DNA of 64,000 bases from an uncultured Verrucomicrobiota bacterium. Lineage in GTDB: Bacteria; Verrucomicrobiota; Verrucomicrobiia; Limisphaerales; CAIYYI01. Under the pieces are notes generated by a model. That model saw only the letters and a list, made by a program, of their open reading frames with translations. It searched no databases and was not told the DNA's origin. Within the stretch, counting starts at the first letter, position 1. Every line of letters begins with the position of its first letter. A program made the position numbers and the translations under genes. The stretch covers positions 1 through 64,000 of the forward strand of contig CAIYYI010000230.1 of NCBI GenBank assembly GCA_903930345.1, in the 5' to 3' direction. This document shows positions 1 through 8,416 of the stretch, piece after piece.

Positions 1-32
1 GCAGGTGCTCTATCCAACTGAGCTACGGGCGC
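1..32 (-). tRNA. tRNA, 5' fragment (truncated by window edge)
   Basis: On the minus strand these bases read as a tRNA 5' acceptor strand (GCGCCCG), the TA linker, a D-arm (GCTC...GAGC, with a GG in the loop) and the first bases of the anticodon stem. The 5' end is at base 32. The anticodon lies outside the window, so identity cannot be read. The GCGCCCG acceptor is common in bacterial tRNA-Arg, which is the best guess. Confidence 0.85.
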
Positions 33-240
33 AAACCGTTCTGTCCTGAACCTATACCCCAAAGTCAGGTCGGACGGCAAGCGTATCCTTGCTTCTGACC
101 AAACTGCGGGATTCCCAGTTTCATTCGCTTTTGCCCGATCCAGCGCCAGTGTGTTTGCTTCTTTGGGGGATTTGATGTTAGGTTGTTTTATGCCAACCTC
201 TGCCCATGGCTGTCCGGACCGTGAAACAAAAAGGAATCCA

Positions 241-1500
241 ATGCCGCGAATGATCTCTGCTCTTGCACTCGCGTTCATCCTGCCGCTGGTGGAGGGCGCC
301 GCCGAGGCTGCCAGGCTGGCAGCGAACCCAATCACCCAGCCCGGCACCAATGTCCCCGGCTTGGCGTTCATTGACACCAGTTTTGAGAATGCCTCCCCAC
401 TCTGGTATGATGTTGCGGCTGACGGAACGATTCAGGTCCACCTGCTCTACGACCACGAGCGCGCGGCCCCCAATCGGGCTGCTGGCCACGTTCATCTATT
501 GCTTCAGGGCACACCGGGTACGAGGCTCACGCTTGAATTCCTGAACCTCGACAACGTGTGGAATGGAAAATCCGGCTCCGTTGCCCGGGAACTCAAAACG
601 GTGGTGGTGTCCACCAATGGGCGGGATTGGCAGACGTTGACAACCCAGGCCCTGCCGACCAACCGCGTCCAAGTGACGGTTGAGATGCCTGGCCCGCGGC
701 TTTATCTCGCACGAGTCGAGCCTTACCGCCTTTCCGATCTTGACCGGTGGCTTGCGGCGATCCGCAAAAATCGGTTGGTGGGCATCACCCCCATTGGCCA
801 GACTGTTCAGGGGCGCGGACTGGAGATCGTTCGGATCGGTCAACCGAGCGCGCCGTACCGTGTGTTTCTCCGGGCCCGGGCCCACCCATGGGAAGCGGGC
901 GGCAATTGGGTGGTGGAAGGGCTGGTTCACCGCTTGCTGCTGGGGGATGCCGGGGCGAGGAAGTTCCTGCAATCCTACTGCGTTTACATTCTGCCAGTGG
1001 CGAACAAGGACGGGGTGGCCCGGGGGATGACCCGTTTCAATGCCTCGGGCATGGACCTGAACCGCAACTGGGACCATCCAGCGGACCCGGACGTGGCCCC
1101 GGAAAACGCGGCCTTGGAGCGGTGGCTGGAGGGGATGATCCGCGACGGCAAACGTCCCCATCTGGCGATGGAATTGCACAACGATGCGGGTGGGTTGCTC
1201 CACATCAGCCGACCCGGCATTCCGGAATTGAACCGTCACCTGGCCCGGATGGCGGCGCTCGAAACGAGCCTCCGCCAGCACACTTGGTTCACGGAGGGCA
1301 GCACCAAGGCGACGTTTCGCAATCCCGGTTCTCTCGGTGATGGCTGGTGCGAAAGGTTTGGCATAGACGCCGTTGTCCAGGAGTTCAATTGCAACTGGAT
1401 TGCGGGCCTCAATGATTACCCCTCCGCCCGGCATTGGCAGGCATACGGGGCCCAGCTCGCCACGGTGTTTCACGAATATTTCGCCCGCGTGAAACCGTAA
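241..1500 (+). CDS. Secreted M14-family zinc carboxypeptidase-like protein
   Basis: A peptidase that should remove C-terminal residues from peptides or amidated substrates outside the cytoplasm. The M14 zinc site is visible: HPWE (His215, Glu218) as the first ligand pair, the DLNRNW motif at 272-277 with the substrate-binding Asn-Arg, His313 in ELHND as third ligand, and Glu381 in QEFN as the likely catalytic base. An N-terminal beta-sandwich-like region (about 30-170) precedes the catalytic domain, as in the cytosolic-carboxypeptidase-like branch. The start at 241 was chosen because it follows an AAGGAA sequence and opens directly into a signal peptide; the frame stays open to 151. It converges on the giant cytochrome fusion gene. 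Exact substrate is unknown. Confidence 0.85.
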   Translation: MPRMISALALAFILPLVEGAAEAARLAANPITQPGTNVPGLAFIDTSFENASPLWYDVAADGTIQVHLLYDHERAAPNRAAGHVHLLLQGTPGTRLTLEFLNLDNVWNGKSGSVARELKTVVVSTNGRDWQTLTTQALPTNRVQVTVEMPGPRLYLARVEPYRLSDLDRWLAAIRKNRLVGITPIGQTVQGRGLEIVRIGQPSAPYRVFLRARAHPWEAGGNWVVEGLVHRLLLGDAGARKFLQSYCVYILPVANKDGVARGMTRFNASGMDLNRNWDHPADPDVAPENAALERWLEGMIRDGKRPHLAMELHNDAGGLLHISRPGIPELNRHLARMAALETSLRQHTWFTEGSTKATFRNPGSLGDGWCERFGIDAVVQEFNCNWIAGLNDYPSARHWQAYGAQLATVFHEYFARVKP

Positions 1501-1605
1501 GCAGGAGGGATGGATGCCGTGCCGCCGTTGAGGGGATCCAGCCCCCGGTCGGCACAACTCTGCCAGTGTCTTTTCACCGGCTTCCAGCCGTCAGATTCAC
1601 CCGTC

Positions 1606-4600
1606 TCAGTACTTGTTGGGATGGCAGTCTTTGCAGGCGGTCTTCACCGGCTTCCAGACATTATTGATGTGGCATTTCGCGCACGCCACATTCATGTGAT
1701 CCCGGCCCAGGGTGAAGCGGGTCATGGTGTCGTGGTTGAAGCGCAGATTCTCGCCCTTCCATCCCCCGTTGCTGTGGCAGCGCGCACAGTCGGGGCCCAT
1801 GGAGGGCTTGTGGGGATCATCTTTTTTGTGGCAGACGACACATTGGCTATCCGGTTTGTTAATGCGCCCCAGCACGGGGATGAGGGTGTCGTTGTGGCAG
1901 GATTTGCAGTCGGTGGTCAGGTGCTTGCCAATCAGTTGTTCCCCGTCAAAGGTGAACTGGTGGATGTGCTCAGCCCCGGGCCGTTTCTTGGGCCACAGGT
2001 CGTTGTTGTGGCAGGATAAACAGGTCGGCCCGTAGAAGTCTGGATGCTTCACTTTATGGCACGAAGCACATTCGGTCGCCAATCCCTTGAAGGTGGCCGA
2101 GGCCAGTTTTCCACTGGGTGCTTTGGCTTGGTGGCATTTGATGCACTCAACAGTCAGGTGTTTCCCCACCAGTGCGTATTTTGAATCCCGGTTATGGTCG
2201 AAGTGAAGCTCCTTCAGGGTGAACCCTGCGGGCGTGGTGTGGCACTTCGAGCATTCCCGCTTGAACTGTTCGCCATGCGGGTCCTTGTGGCAATCGGCGC
2301 AGTCTGTTTTCAGCCCCCGGAACTGGGCGGAGCCGAGTTTCTTGCTTGGGGCCACCGGGAGATGGCATTTGATGCAGTCCACCTCCAGATGCTTCGCCAC
2401 AAGTTGGTACTTGGAGTCCTTGTTATGGTCAAAGGAAAGCGACTTCCTCTTGAACCCGAACGGACTATGGCACTTTGTGCAGGCTTCGGAAAACTGCTCC
2501 CGGTGCGGGTTCTTATGGCAATCGGCACAGCCGGATTTCAAGTCGTGGAACAGGGCGGAGGCCAGTTTTTTGTCCGGGGAGGTCGGCACGTGGCATTTTT
2601 CACACGAGATTCTGGCGTGCTTGGATTCGAGCTTGAACTTTGAATCCCGGTCATGGTTGAAAATCAACGCCTTTTTTGTCCAGCCAGCGGTGGTGTGGCA
2701 CTGGGTGCAGGTGCTGACGAACTGTTTCTTGTGTGGATCCTCATGGCAACTGGTGCAGTCGCTGGACAGGCCCTTGAATAAGGCCGTGCCTAGCGCCCCG
2801 TCCGGTTTCTTGGGTTTGTGGCATTTGGCGCAGGCCACCGACTCGTGTTTGCCGGTCAGCTTGAAGGAGCTGTCTTTTTCATGGGCAAATTTCAGGTCCT
2901 TGGCGGTCCAGCCTGCCGTCGAGTGGCATTTCTCACAGGAGGCGACAAACTGGCCCTCATGCTTGTCGGCGTGGCAGGCGATGCAGGCATCGTATTTCAG
3001 CCCGATGAAATAATTCCCCGGCATGCCAGCGGTGCGTTTTTTCTTGTGGCACTCATCACAGTCAACCTTGGCGTGTTTCCCATCCAGTTTGAAGCTGGCC
3101 AGGTTGTGGTCGAACTTCTCCTTCACAAAGGGGACAATCGACTGCGAGGCGGGAAGATGCTCCTTGTGGCAGTCGATACAGGCCCCTTTGAGCGTGCCGT
3201 GGTAGCCGGCCAATTGCGTCCGGCGCTCCTTGACGACCTCGTGGCAATGTTCGCATTGCGAGTTGGCGATGGTTCCGGTGTAGGAATGGCACTTGGTGCA
3301 GGATTCGGCCGCCGGGCCGATGCGGTGTTTGGTGGACAAGTCATTCGGGCTGATGCAATCCGCAAAGCTCTTGGTGAAATTCTTTTTCACCGACGCCATC
3401 TGCCCTTGGGTGAAGAGGAACACTCCGGCGACCGCCATGATTATGGCCAGAGCCAGGACGGCCAATTCAACTTTCGAGACGAAGACCTCCTCCACGATCG
3501 ATTTGAGCGTGATGGGGGCAAGATGATCGCGATGGGTGGAGGGAAGGCTCAAGGCGTGGTGATGCTCCACGTACTCCATGGGAGACCAGCCGTGGAAAAT
3601 GCCGGCCAAGGCAATGCGCGTGCCGGGGTTGATCAACGATAGAAACAAATGTCCGCCCACGGAGCCCAAAGTGGCGGAGAACAGTGCGGTGTGGACATAC
3701 CAGGGGATCAGGATCGTGCTTTGGAAGATCATGAGCAGTCCGGTGGCTCCAAAGCCGAGGAAATACAGCATGACCAGGCAGGCGTTGATCTTCTGGCCGG
3801 TGTTGAAGCGGCCCACTGCGGCTAAAATGGCTTTTCTGTTATAGAGGCTGCGGAGCGATTGCACCATCCATACCAGGTCGGCACTCCCCCAGCTCAGCAT
3901 TACCCGGATGTGTGCCCAATGGACTTTGGGGTGCAACAGCACCACCACCGGAAGGGATGCCAGCCAGCCTATGGCAATGACCTTGTGGGTCAGTACGGTC
4001 AATGAAAACCATTGTCGGTCAAAATGCAGGAAGCGAAATGCCACCATGATCAGCCCGGATAACATCAGCAGGACAAACGGCACCGCATTCACCCAGTGGA
4101 GAATCAGCTCGGGTTTGACAAACCGGCGGAACTTCTGGAAGCAGAGGCCATACTGATCGGTCTCCGGTTGGTGGGAGAGAATCTGATCGCCGCCGCGCTG
4201 GTGCAATTCCTTGAGCACCCCCGTCACTTCGGTGAGCAGTGCCTTCGCGGGAGACTGTTCCTGCCAGGCGAGGTCAGGCAGGAAGAGGCACAATTGATCC
4301 CGCAGGTCGATGGGGCGAATCCCCACGGGTTCGTAAATATCCTCGGCGGTCAGCCGGTGGATGCACAGGGCGGGGATGATGCGTGCGCAAAGTGTCTGGT
4401 GCGCCGGATTCGTAAATGCGCCCGCCGACTTTTTTTCCAGCTTTTTGCCATGCGCGGTCACCGCTTCGATTTCCGGCTCCAGGCGCAGATCAGGATGATC
4501 GCGCAGGATGTTCCAGAGGCTGTCGAAGGCGATCAGGCCTGGGCCATCTGTTCCGCTTGGCTGGCCCAGGCGCTGGCTCACCAGCTTGGAGAGGGTGGGC

Positions 4601-5583
4601 AGGATGGCCAGTCGCCCCGCGATGGGGATCTTTGCGAAAACCTCGACCAAATCCGGATGCACCGGGAACAGCGCGACAAAATCGTCCAGCCGATCGCCCA
4701 TGGTTCCATAGCAATGAACGAACTGTGCCAGGTGGGCTTTGACTTGGGCCTTTTGGGCGGGTGTTTTCCGGACTAAACATTCAGCCACGGCGCAGCCCAC
4801 GTCGTCTGGCGTGATGGGCACCAGCTCAAAATGCGCTTTGACACCCTGAAGCACCTCGGCGGCAAACTTGAATTGCGGGCTGCTGAACAAATCCTCCCGG
4901 AGTCCCGCCATAAAGCGGAACTTCGTGCTCTGGCAGAGTTCCCCGATCTCGCCGAGAAAATGCAGGTCCAGATACAGATCCCGCTTTCGCCGGCTTCGCA
5001 GGTAATCAACCAGCTCATCCATCACAACCAGCAGACCCTGTTCCGGAAACGACTGGTGGAAGCTCGACAGCATGTCGCCGAACGCAACTTTGTCCACGTG
5101 CGACTTGGATCCGGGCGGGAAATGGTAGCTGATCCCCCAGGCCGACAAGCCGGCTTCGATCTGGGCGAGGAGAATGTCCCGGAGCGGCTGGGGCCTGGCT
5201 TTGATGTCGAGGCGGACAACCTTGAAGCGGCCGGCAATCGCGTCTGCTCCGACGGATCCGTTCTCTTTGGACCCTGGATCCGGTTTGAGCACCTTCTGGA
5301 GGGAGGGTGTCCCCGCAAAATCAGCGTGCTCACCCAGGCTGGAGATGGCCGAGAGAAAATGGCTTTTGCCGGTGCCGCGCCTGCCAACCACCAGCAAGGC
5401 CCGGGCTGACGCCGGATCGTCACAGCGCAGCCGGGGGAAAACCTGCCCCATCAACCGCGCGGCCATTCCTTCGGAAATGGCGTAGCTGGAGACCAGCCGC
5501 CGGGCAGTCTCCTTCTGATCGGCGTCCTGAAGCCGGACGCTGCCCTCAATCGGTTCAAACTGGATGAGTTCGCCGTAGTTCAT
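1606..5583 (-). CDS. DUF6079-like ATPase / cytochrome b / 23-heme cytochrome c fusion protein
   Basis: One uninterrupted 1325-residue frame with three parts. Residues 1-485 match, from memory, the N-terminus of DUF6079 ATPases (the family of BREX PglY): opening NYGELIQFEPIE, Walker A GRRGTGKS at 67-74, Walker B LLVVMDE at 184-190, and an FPVHPD motif. Residues 486-730 are a membrane cytochrome b of FdnI/b561 type, starting RRFVKPELILHW, with about five membrane spans and candidate heme-b histidines at 496, 533 or 551, 631 and 645. Residues 762-1325 carry 23 CxxCH heme c motifs. Topology would put the ATPase in the cytoplasm and the heme chain in the periplasm. The gene starts 10 nt after the 12-heme cytochrome gene and is the last gene of the operon. 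CbcL-type b-c fusions are known as quinone oxidoreductases in Geobacter; an ATPase fused to one is not familiar to me. The joined function is inferred. Confidence 0.85.
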   Translation of the reverse strand: MNYGELIQFEPIEGSVRLQDADQKETARRLVSSYAISEGMAARLMGQVFPRLRCDDPASARALLVVGRRGTGKSHFLSAISSLGEHADFAGTPSLQKVLKPDPGSKENGSVGADAIAGRFKVVRLDIKARPQPLRDILLAQIEAGLSAWGISYHFPPGSKSHVDKVAFGDMLSSFHQSFPEQGLLVVMDELVDYLRSRRKRDLYLDLHFLGEIGELCQSTKFRFMAGLREDLFSSPQFKFAAEVLQGVKAHFELVPITPDDVGCAVAECLVRKTPAQKAQVKAHLAQFVHCYGTMGDRLDDFVALFPVHPDLVEVFAKIPIAGRLAILPTLSKLVSQRLGQPSGTDGPGLIAFDSLWNILRDHPDLRLEPEIEAVTAHGKKLEKKSAGAFTNPAHQTLCARIIPALCIHRLTAEDIYEPVGIRPIDLRDQLCLFLPDLAWQEQSPAKALLTEVTGVLKELHQRGGDQILSHQPETDQYGLCFQKFRRFVKPELILHWVNAVPFVLLMLSGLIMVAFRFLHFDRQWFSLTVLTHKVIAIGWLASLPVVVLLHPKVHWAHIRVMLSWGSADLVWMVQSLRSLYNRKAILAAVGRFNTGQKINACLVMLYFLGFGATGLLMIFQSTILIPWYVHTALFSATLGSVGGHLFLSLINPGTRIALAGIFHGWSPMEYVEHHHALSLPSTHRDHLAPITLKSIVEEVFVSKVELAVLALAIIMAVAGVFLFTQGQMASVKKNFTKSFADCISPNDLSTKHRIGPAAESCTKCHSYTGTIANSQCEHCHEVVKERRTQLAGYHGTLKGACIDCHKEHLPASQSIVPFVKEKFDHNLASFKLDGKHAKVDCDECHKKKRTAGMPGNYFIGLKYDACIACHADKHEGQFVASCEKCHSTAGWTAKDLKFAHEKDSSFKLTGKHESVACAKCHKPKKPDGALGTALFKGLSSDCTSCHEDPHKKQFVSTCTQCHTTAGWTKKALIFNHDRDSKFKLESKHARISCEKCHVPTSPDKKLASALFHDLKSGCADCHKNPHREQFSEACTKCHSPFGFKRKSLSFDHNKDSKYQLVAKHLEVDCIKCHLPVAPSKKLGSAQFRGLKTDCADCHKDPHGEQFKRECSKCHTTPAGFTLKELHFDHNRDSKYALVGKHLTVECIKCHQAKAPSGKLASATFKGLATECASCHKVKHPDFYGPTCLSCHNNDLWPKKRPGAEHIHQFTFDGEQLIGKHLTTDCKSCHNDTLIPVLGRINKPDSQCVVCHKKDDPHKPSMGPDCARCHSNGGWKGENLRFNHDTMTRFTLGRDHMNVACAKCHINNVWKPVKTACKDCHPNKY
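2146..3060 (-). repeat. Four tandem 76-77-residue triheme coding repeats
   Basis: Inside the fusion gene, residues 842-917, 918-993, 994-1069 and 1070-1146 are four successive copies of one unit of 76, 76, 76 and 77 residues (about 228 bp). Each unit holds three CxxCH motifs at the same offsets, plus three conserved extra histidines (in an ExPH/DPH-like position, a F-x-H position and a KH just before the next unit). A degenerate fifth copy follows. This is internal duplication of a triheme module. Confidence 0.9.
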
Positions 5584-5593
5584 GGTTGCGCGC

Positions 5594-7333
5594 CTAATAC
5601 GACAGCGGATTGTGGTCCTTGCCGTGGCAATTCAGGTAGCAGGTGCCGCGGTACATCCCGTTATCGATGAATTCCAGCCGCCCGCCCGATGATTTGGTCA
5701 CATAGGTGGTGTTGAAGTTGATGAGGTGGCCGGCCCGGTTGGACCCGTGTGAATCATGGCAGGTGGTGCAGGCGGTTTTCACCCCTACAATGTGCTTGTT
5801 GTGGGTCCGGCAACTCTGGTCGGCCAGGATGCTGGATCGGCTGTGGCATTTGTAACACAGGGCATAGGCACCGGCATTTTCGGTCTGGTTATCCGTCATC
5901 TCCAGGCGGCGCTCCAGCAGGGGGACAAAGGTGGAGCCGTGCGGGCCGTTCGGTCCGACCCCGCCCGCGGCCGGACCGGTGTTGCTGTTGTGGCAATCGG
6001 TGCAGTACATCAGACTGCTGGTTTTCCAGGGGTCAATCAGGCTGGGAACATTGGGATTCTTGCCGGCGGTCTCCACCGGGTGGAAGGACATGCCCGAGGG
6101 GCTGAATTCCAAACGCGTGTTGGTCTGCACAAACTGACGTTCCACCCGGGCGGGGCCGCGGGAGGCGCTGTCGGCATGGCAGCGGAAACAAAGCTCGTAC
6201 TCGTTGACCACTGGGCTGATCACGGCGCCGGAGGCGGAAATGCCCTTCACCCCCGCAAGGGATCCCGACGCCGTCGGGGCCGAGGCGGTCTGCTCGTTGG
6301 CGGCGTGGGGATTGTGGCAGTCCGCACACCCCACATGCCGCGTAGGGTTCAGGGCGTCCTCCGTCGGATCATGGGTGCCCGAGGAGAAGTTGACCGGGTG
6401 GACGGATACCTTGTTGAACTCGTTTTGGATGTTTTTTGAGGCGACGTTTCCGTTGTGGCAGACGTAGCAGTTGGCCTCATCGCCGGAAAAGTTCAGCAGC
6501 CGCTGCCGGGTTCCGGCGGCGTGCGGTCGGTGGCAGTTCTCGCACCCGTTGCCCATCACAGAACTCTCGGCGGTGTGCGGCCAGGGATCGGGCAGCGTGC
6601 CGTTCCAGATTTTGGCCGAGGTTTTGTGCACGCTGGCATTCCAATAGTCCGGGTTGTGGCAGGCAAGGCACAGCGCGGATCCGTAATTGTTTTGCACGAG
6701 GAATTTGCCGAAACGGTTTTCGTGGGCCGTGTGGCAGGAGGTGCACTGCATCTGCTTGTCATGGTCAAGCTGGACCGGTCCCACCAGCGTGGCTGGATCC
6801 CGCAGTTGTCCCTTGGCCATCACCAGAGCGCTGTCATACCGGAAGGAGATGGGGTGGTCATCCGAAAGGTCAGTGCCCAGGCGTGCCGCCCCGACCGGCA
6901 GGGTTTGCAATGCCCCGGCCTTGCTCCCTCCCCGGCTCTGCTTGCGCACCATCCCGGCCGCCACCGTGCCGTCGTGGCAGCTCAGGCACAGCTTCGATGA
7001 GCCGGTTGGCTGGCCGGTTGTCCCCTTTTGCGTGGTGCTGGTGTACGGGACATAAACCGCTCCGGATTGAATGTGGTTCCACATGGGCGCCTGGCTTTTG
7101 ACCCCATGGGGGGTGTGGCAGAAAATGCAGATCTCACTTTCGCCGGCTATCTTGACTGTTCCCGGGCTGGTGGCGGAAAGATTGTGCCGCGTGTGTTGGA
7201 TGCTCTGCGCACCCGGCGGGGGACCCGCCTTGAGGGCGATGGGCGCGAGCAGCAGACCCAGGCTGATCACCCACCGCTGCCACTCTGGCGCGACGGTCTG
7301 GAACATGGAAATCAATCGGGAGGTGACGTTCAT
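5594..7333 (-). CDS. Secreted multiheme c-type cytochrome (11 CxxCH plus one CX3CH)
   Basis: A 579-residue periplasmic or cell-surface electron-transfer protein. A signal peptide (hydrophobic stretch about 22-36, ending AxA-like) is followed by 11 CxxCH motifs and a last CYLNCH, a CX3CH variant near the C-terminus. Spacing fits the doubled-CXXCH family. The first four hemes (CIFCHTPH, SSKLCLSCHDGTV, DDHPISF, GSALCLACH) closely match the separate tetraheme cytochrome encoded at 11824-12459, showing paralogy. Its ATG overlaps the stop of the upstream NHL lipoprotein gene as ATGA, and the ATPase/cyt b/23-heme gene begins 10 nt downstream, so the three should be co-translated. It is a candidate link between the inner-membrane heme chain and the outer-membrane barrel. 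Confidence 0.9.
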   Translation of the reverse strand: MNVTSRLISMFQTVAPEWQRWVISLGLLLAPIALKAGPPPGAQSIQHTRHNLSATSPGTVKIAGESEICIFCHTPHGVKSQAPMWNHIQSGAVYVPYTSTTQKGTTGQPTGSSKLCLSCHDGTVAAGMVRKQSRGGSKAGALQTLPVGAARLGTDLSDDHPISFRYDSALVMAKGQLRDPATLVGPVQLDHDKQMQCTSCHTAHENRFGKFLVQNNYGSALCLACHNPDYWNASVHKTSAKIWNGTLPDPWPHTAESSVMGNGCENCHRPHAAGTRQRLLNFSGDEANCYVCHNGNVASKNIQNEFNKVSVHPVNFSSGTHDPTEDALNPTRHVGCADCHNPHAANEQTASAPTASGSLAGVKGISASGAVISPVVNEYELCFRCHADSASRGPARVERQFVQTNTRLEFSPSGMSFHPVETAGKNPNVPSLIDPWKTSSLMYCTDCHNSNTGPAAGGVGPNGPHGSTFVPLLERRLEMTDNQTENAGAYALCYKCHSRSSILADQSCRTHNKHIVGVKTACTTCHDSHGSNRAGHLINFNTTYVTKSSGGRLEFIDNGMYRGTCYLNCHGKDHNPLSY

Positions 7334-8415
7334 GGCTGGCGCAGATATTTAAAAACTTGGATGCGGCTGTTATAGGAGTCAGCCACATAAACCAGGTTGT
7401 CCCGGCTGATGGCGATGCCGCCGGGGAGCCAAAACTCCCCCGGCCCGGTGCCGTTGCTCCCCACCGGCAGGAGGAAGCGGCCCTGCTGGTCGAAAATCTG
7501 GAGGTTGTCGAACAGGGCATCAATCACATACAGGTTGCCATCCCCATCCACGGCCACCCCTTTGGGGCGGCTCAGGTGGCCCGAGCTGTCGCCCGCGCTG
7601 CCGATGGAGCTGACATGCCGGTGTTCCGGGTCAAATATCTGAACGCGGAAGTTCATCGAATCGGTGACAAAAAGCTTCCCCAGATGATCAGCGGCCAAGT
7701 GGGTGGGATAGTTGAATTCACCGGGCCCGGTGCCCCGGGTGCCAAAGGAGGCCCGGAAGGTGCCCGTTAGGTCAAATTCCAGAATGGAGTGTGCGGCGGC
7801 ATCGCTCACGTAGAGTCGGTCCCGGATGATCGCGAGCCCGGTCGGCCGCTCCAAGGGGTGGTTTAAAGCAAACAGGAATTTCCCCTTCACATCCATCGCC
7901 AGAACCATTTTCAAGCCGGAGTCAGCCACAAACAGTGTGGTTCCCTGCTTGGCCACAGCCACGGGTGTGATCAGGGCTGTTTTCCCGACCTTGGTCCACC
8001 GGTGCCAGGAATTGCGTTCCCGATCATAAAAATACACGGCGGCATTGGCCGTGTCGGTCAGGCAAAGGTTGTCCTTTTCATCCAGGGATAACCCGACCGG
8101 TCGCACCAGATTCTGGCTTTTATCCCCCCCGGTCAGCCAATCCAGGAGTCGTATGGCACCGCTGCGTCTTGCCCCCACGTCAGCAGGCCCATGGATGCTC
8201 TGAACGTAGGCAATGCGTGGTGTGGCGGGTGGCTCCGGCCAGACCCGGTGGACTTCGGCCACGTTTGCGGCACGTTGCTGGGTGGCACACCCACCCCCCA
8301 AGGCGGCCAGCAGGAGGGACAGCAGCGCCTGTAGCCGAACGGGGTGTCGCTGGCAGTCCCTCACCTGAGCTTCAGCCGGGCCAAACAACGGAGGACGATG
8401 GAAAAGGGGCTGCAT
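7330..8415 (-). CDS. NHL-repeat beta-propeller lipoprotein
   Basis: A 361-residue exported protein with about six NHL blades (recurring GxxxxPxGLA...LYVxDxxNxRIQxF pattern from about residue 95 to the C-terminus). The N-terminus has a hydrophobic segment ending GGGC (Cys43), a plausible though not ideal lipobox. NHL propellers bind proteins or ligands rather than catalyse, so this is more likely a structural or docking part of the conduit than an enzyme. The start lies 1 nt beyond the stop of the beta-barrel gene, and its stop overlaps the next cytochrome gene by 4 nt. A second NHL protein is encoded on the other side of the barrel gene. Confidence 0.82.
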   Translation of the reverse strand: MQPLFHRPPLFGPAEAQVRDCQRHPVRLQALLSLLLAALGGGCATQQRAANVAEVHRVWPEPPATPRIAYVQSIHGPADVGARRSGAIRLLDWLTGGDKSQNLVRPVGLSLDEKDNLCLTDTANAAVYFYDRERNSWHRWTKVGKTALITPVAVAKQGTTLFVADSGLKMVLAMDVKGKFLFALNHPLERPTGLAIIRDRLYVSDAAAHSILEFDLTGTFRASFGTRGTGPGEFNYPTHLAADHLGKLFVTDSMNFRVQIFDPEHRHVSSIGSAGDSSGHLSRPKGVAVDGDGNLYVIDALFDNLQIFDQQGRFLLPVGSNGTGPGEFWLPGGIAISRDNLVYVADSYNSRIQVFKYLRQP

Positions 8416-8416
8416 T

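Noticed and set aside
62-240. Longer start for the carboxypeptidase at 151
   Set aside because: The extra 30 residues precede a complete signal peptide starting at 241, which also has the better ribosome site.
1606-5583. A BREX or other phage-defence island suggested by the DUF6079-like domain
   Set aside because: No BrxA/B/C, PglX methyltransferase, PglZ phosphatase or other defence gene is present, and the domain is fused to cytochrome parts, so a defence locus is not supported.
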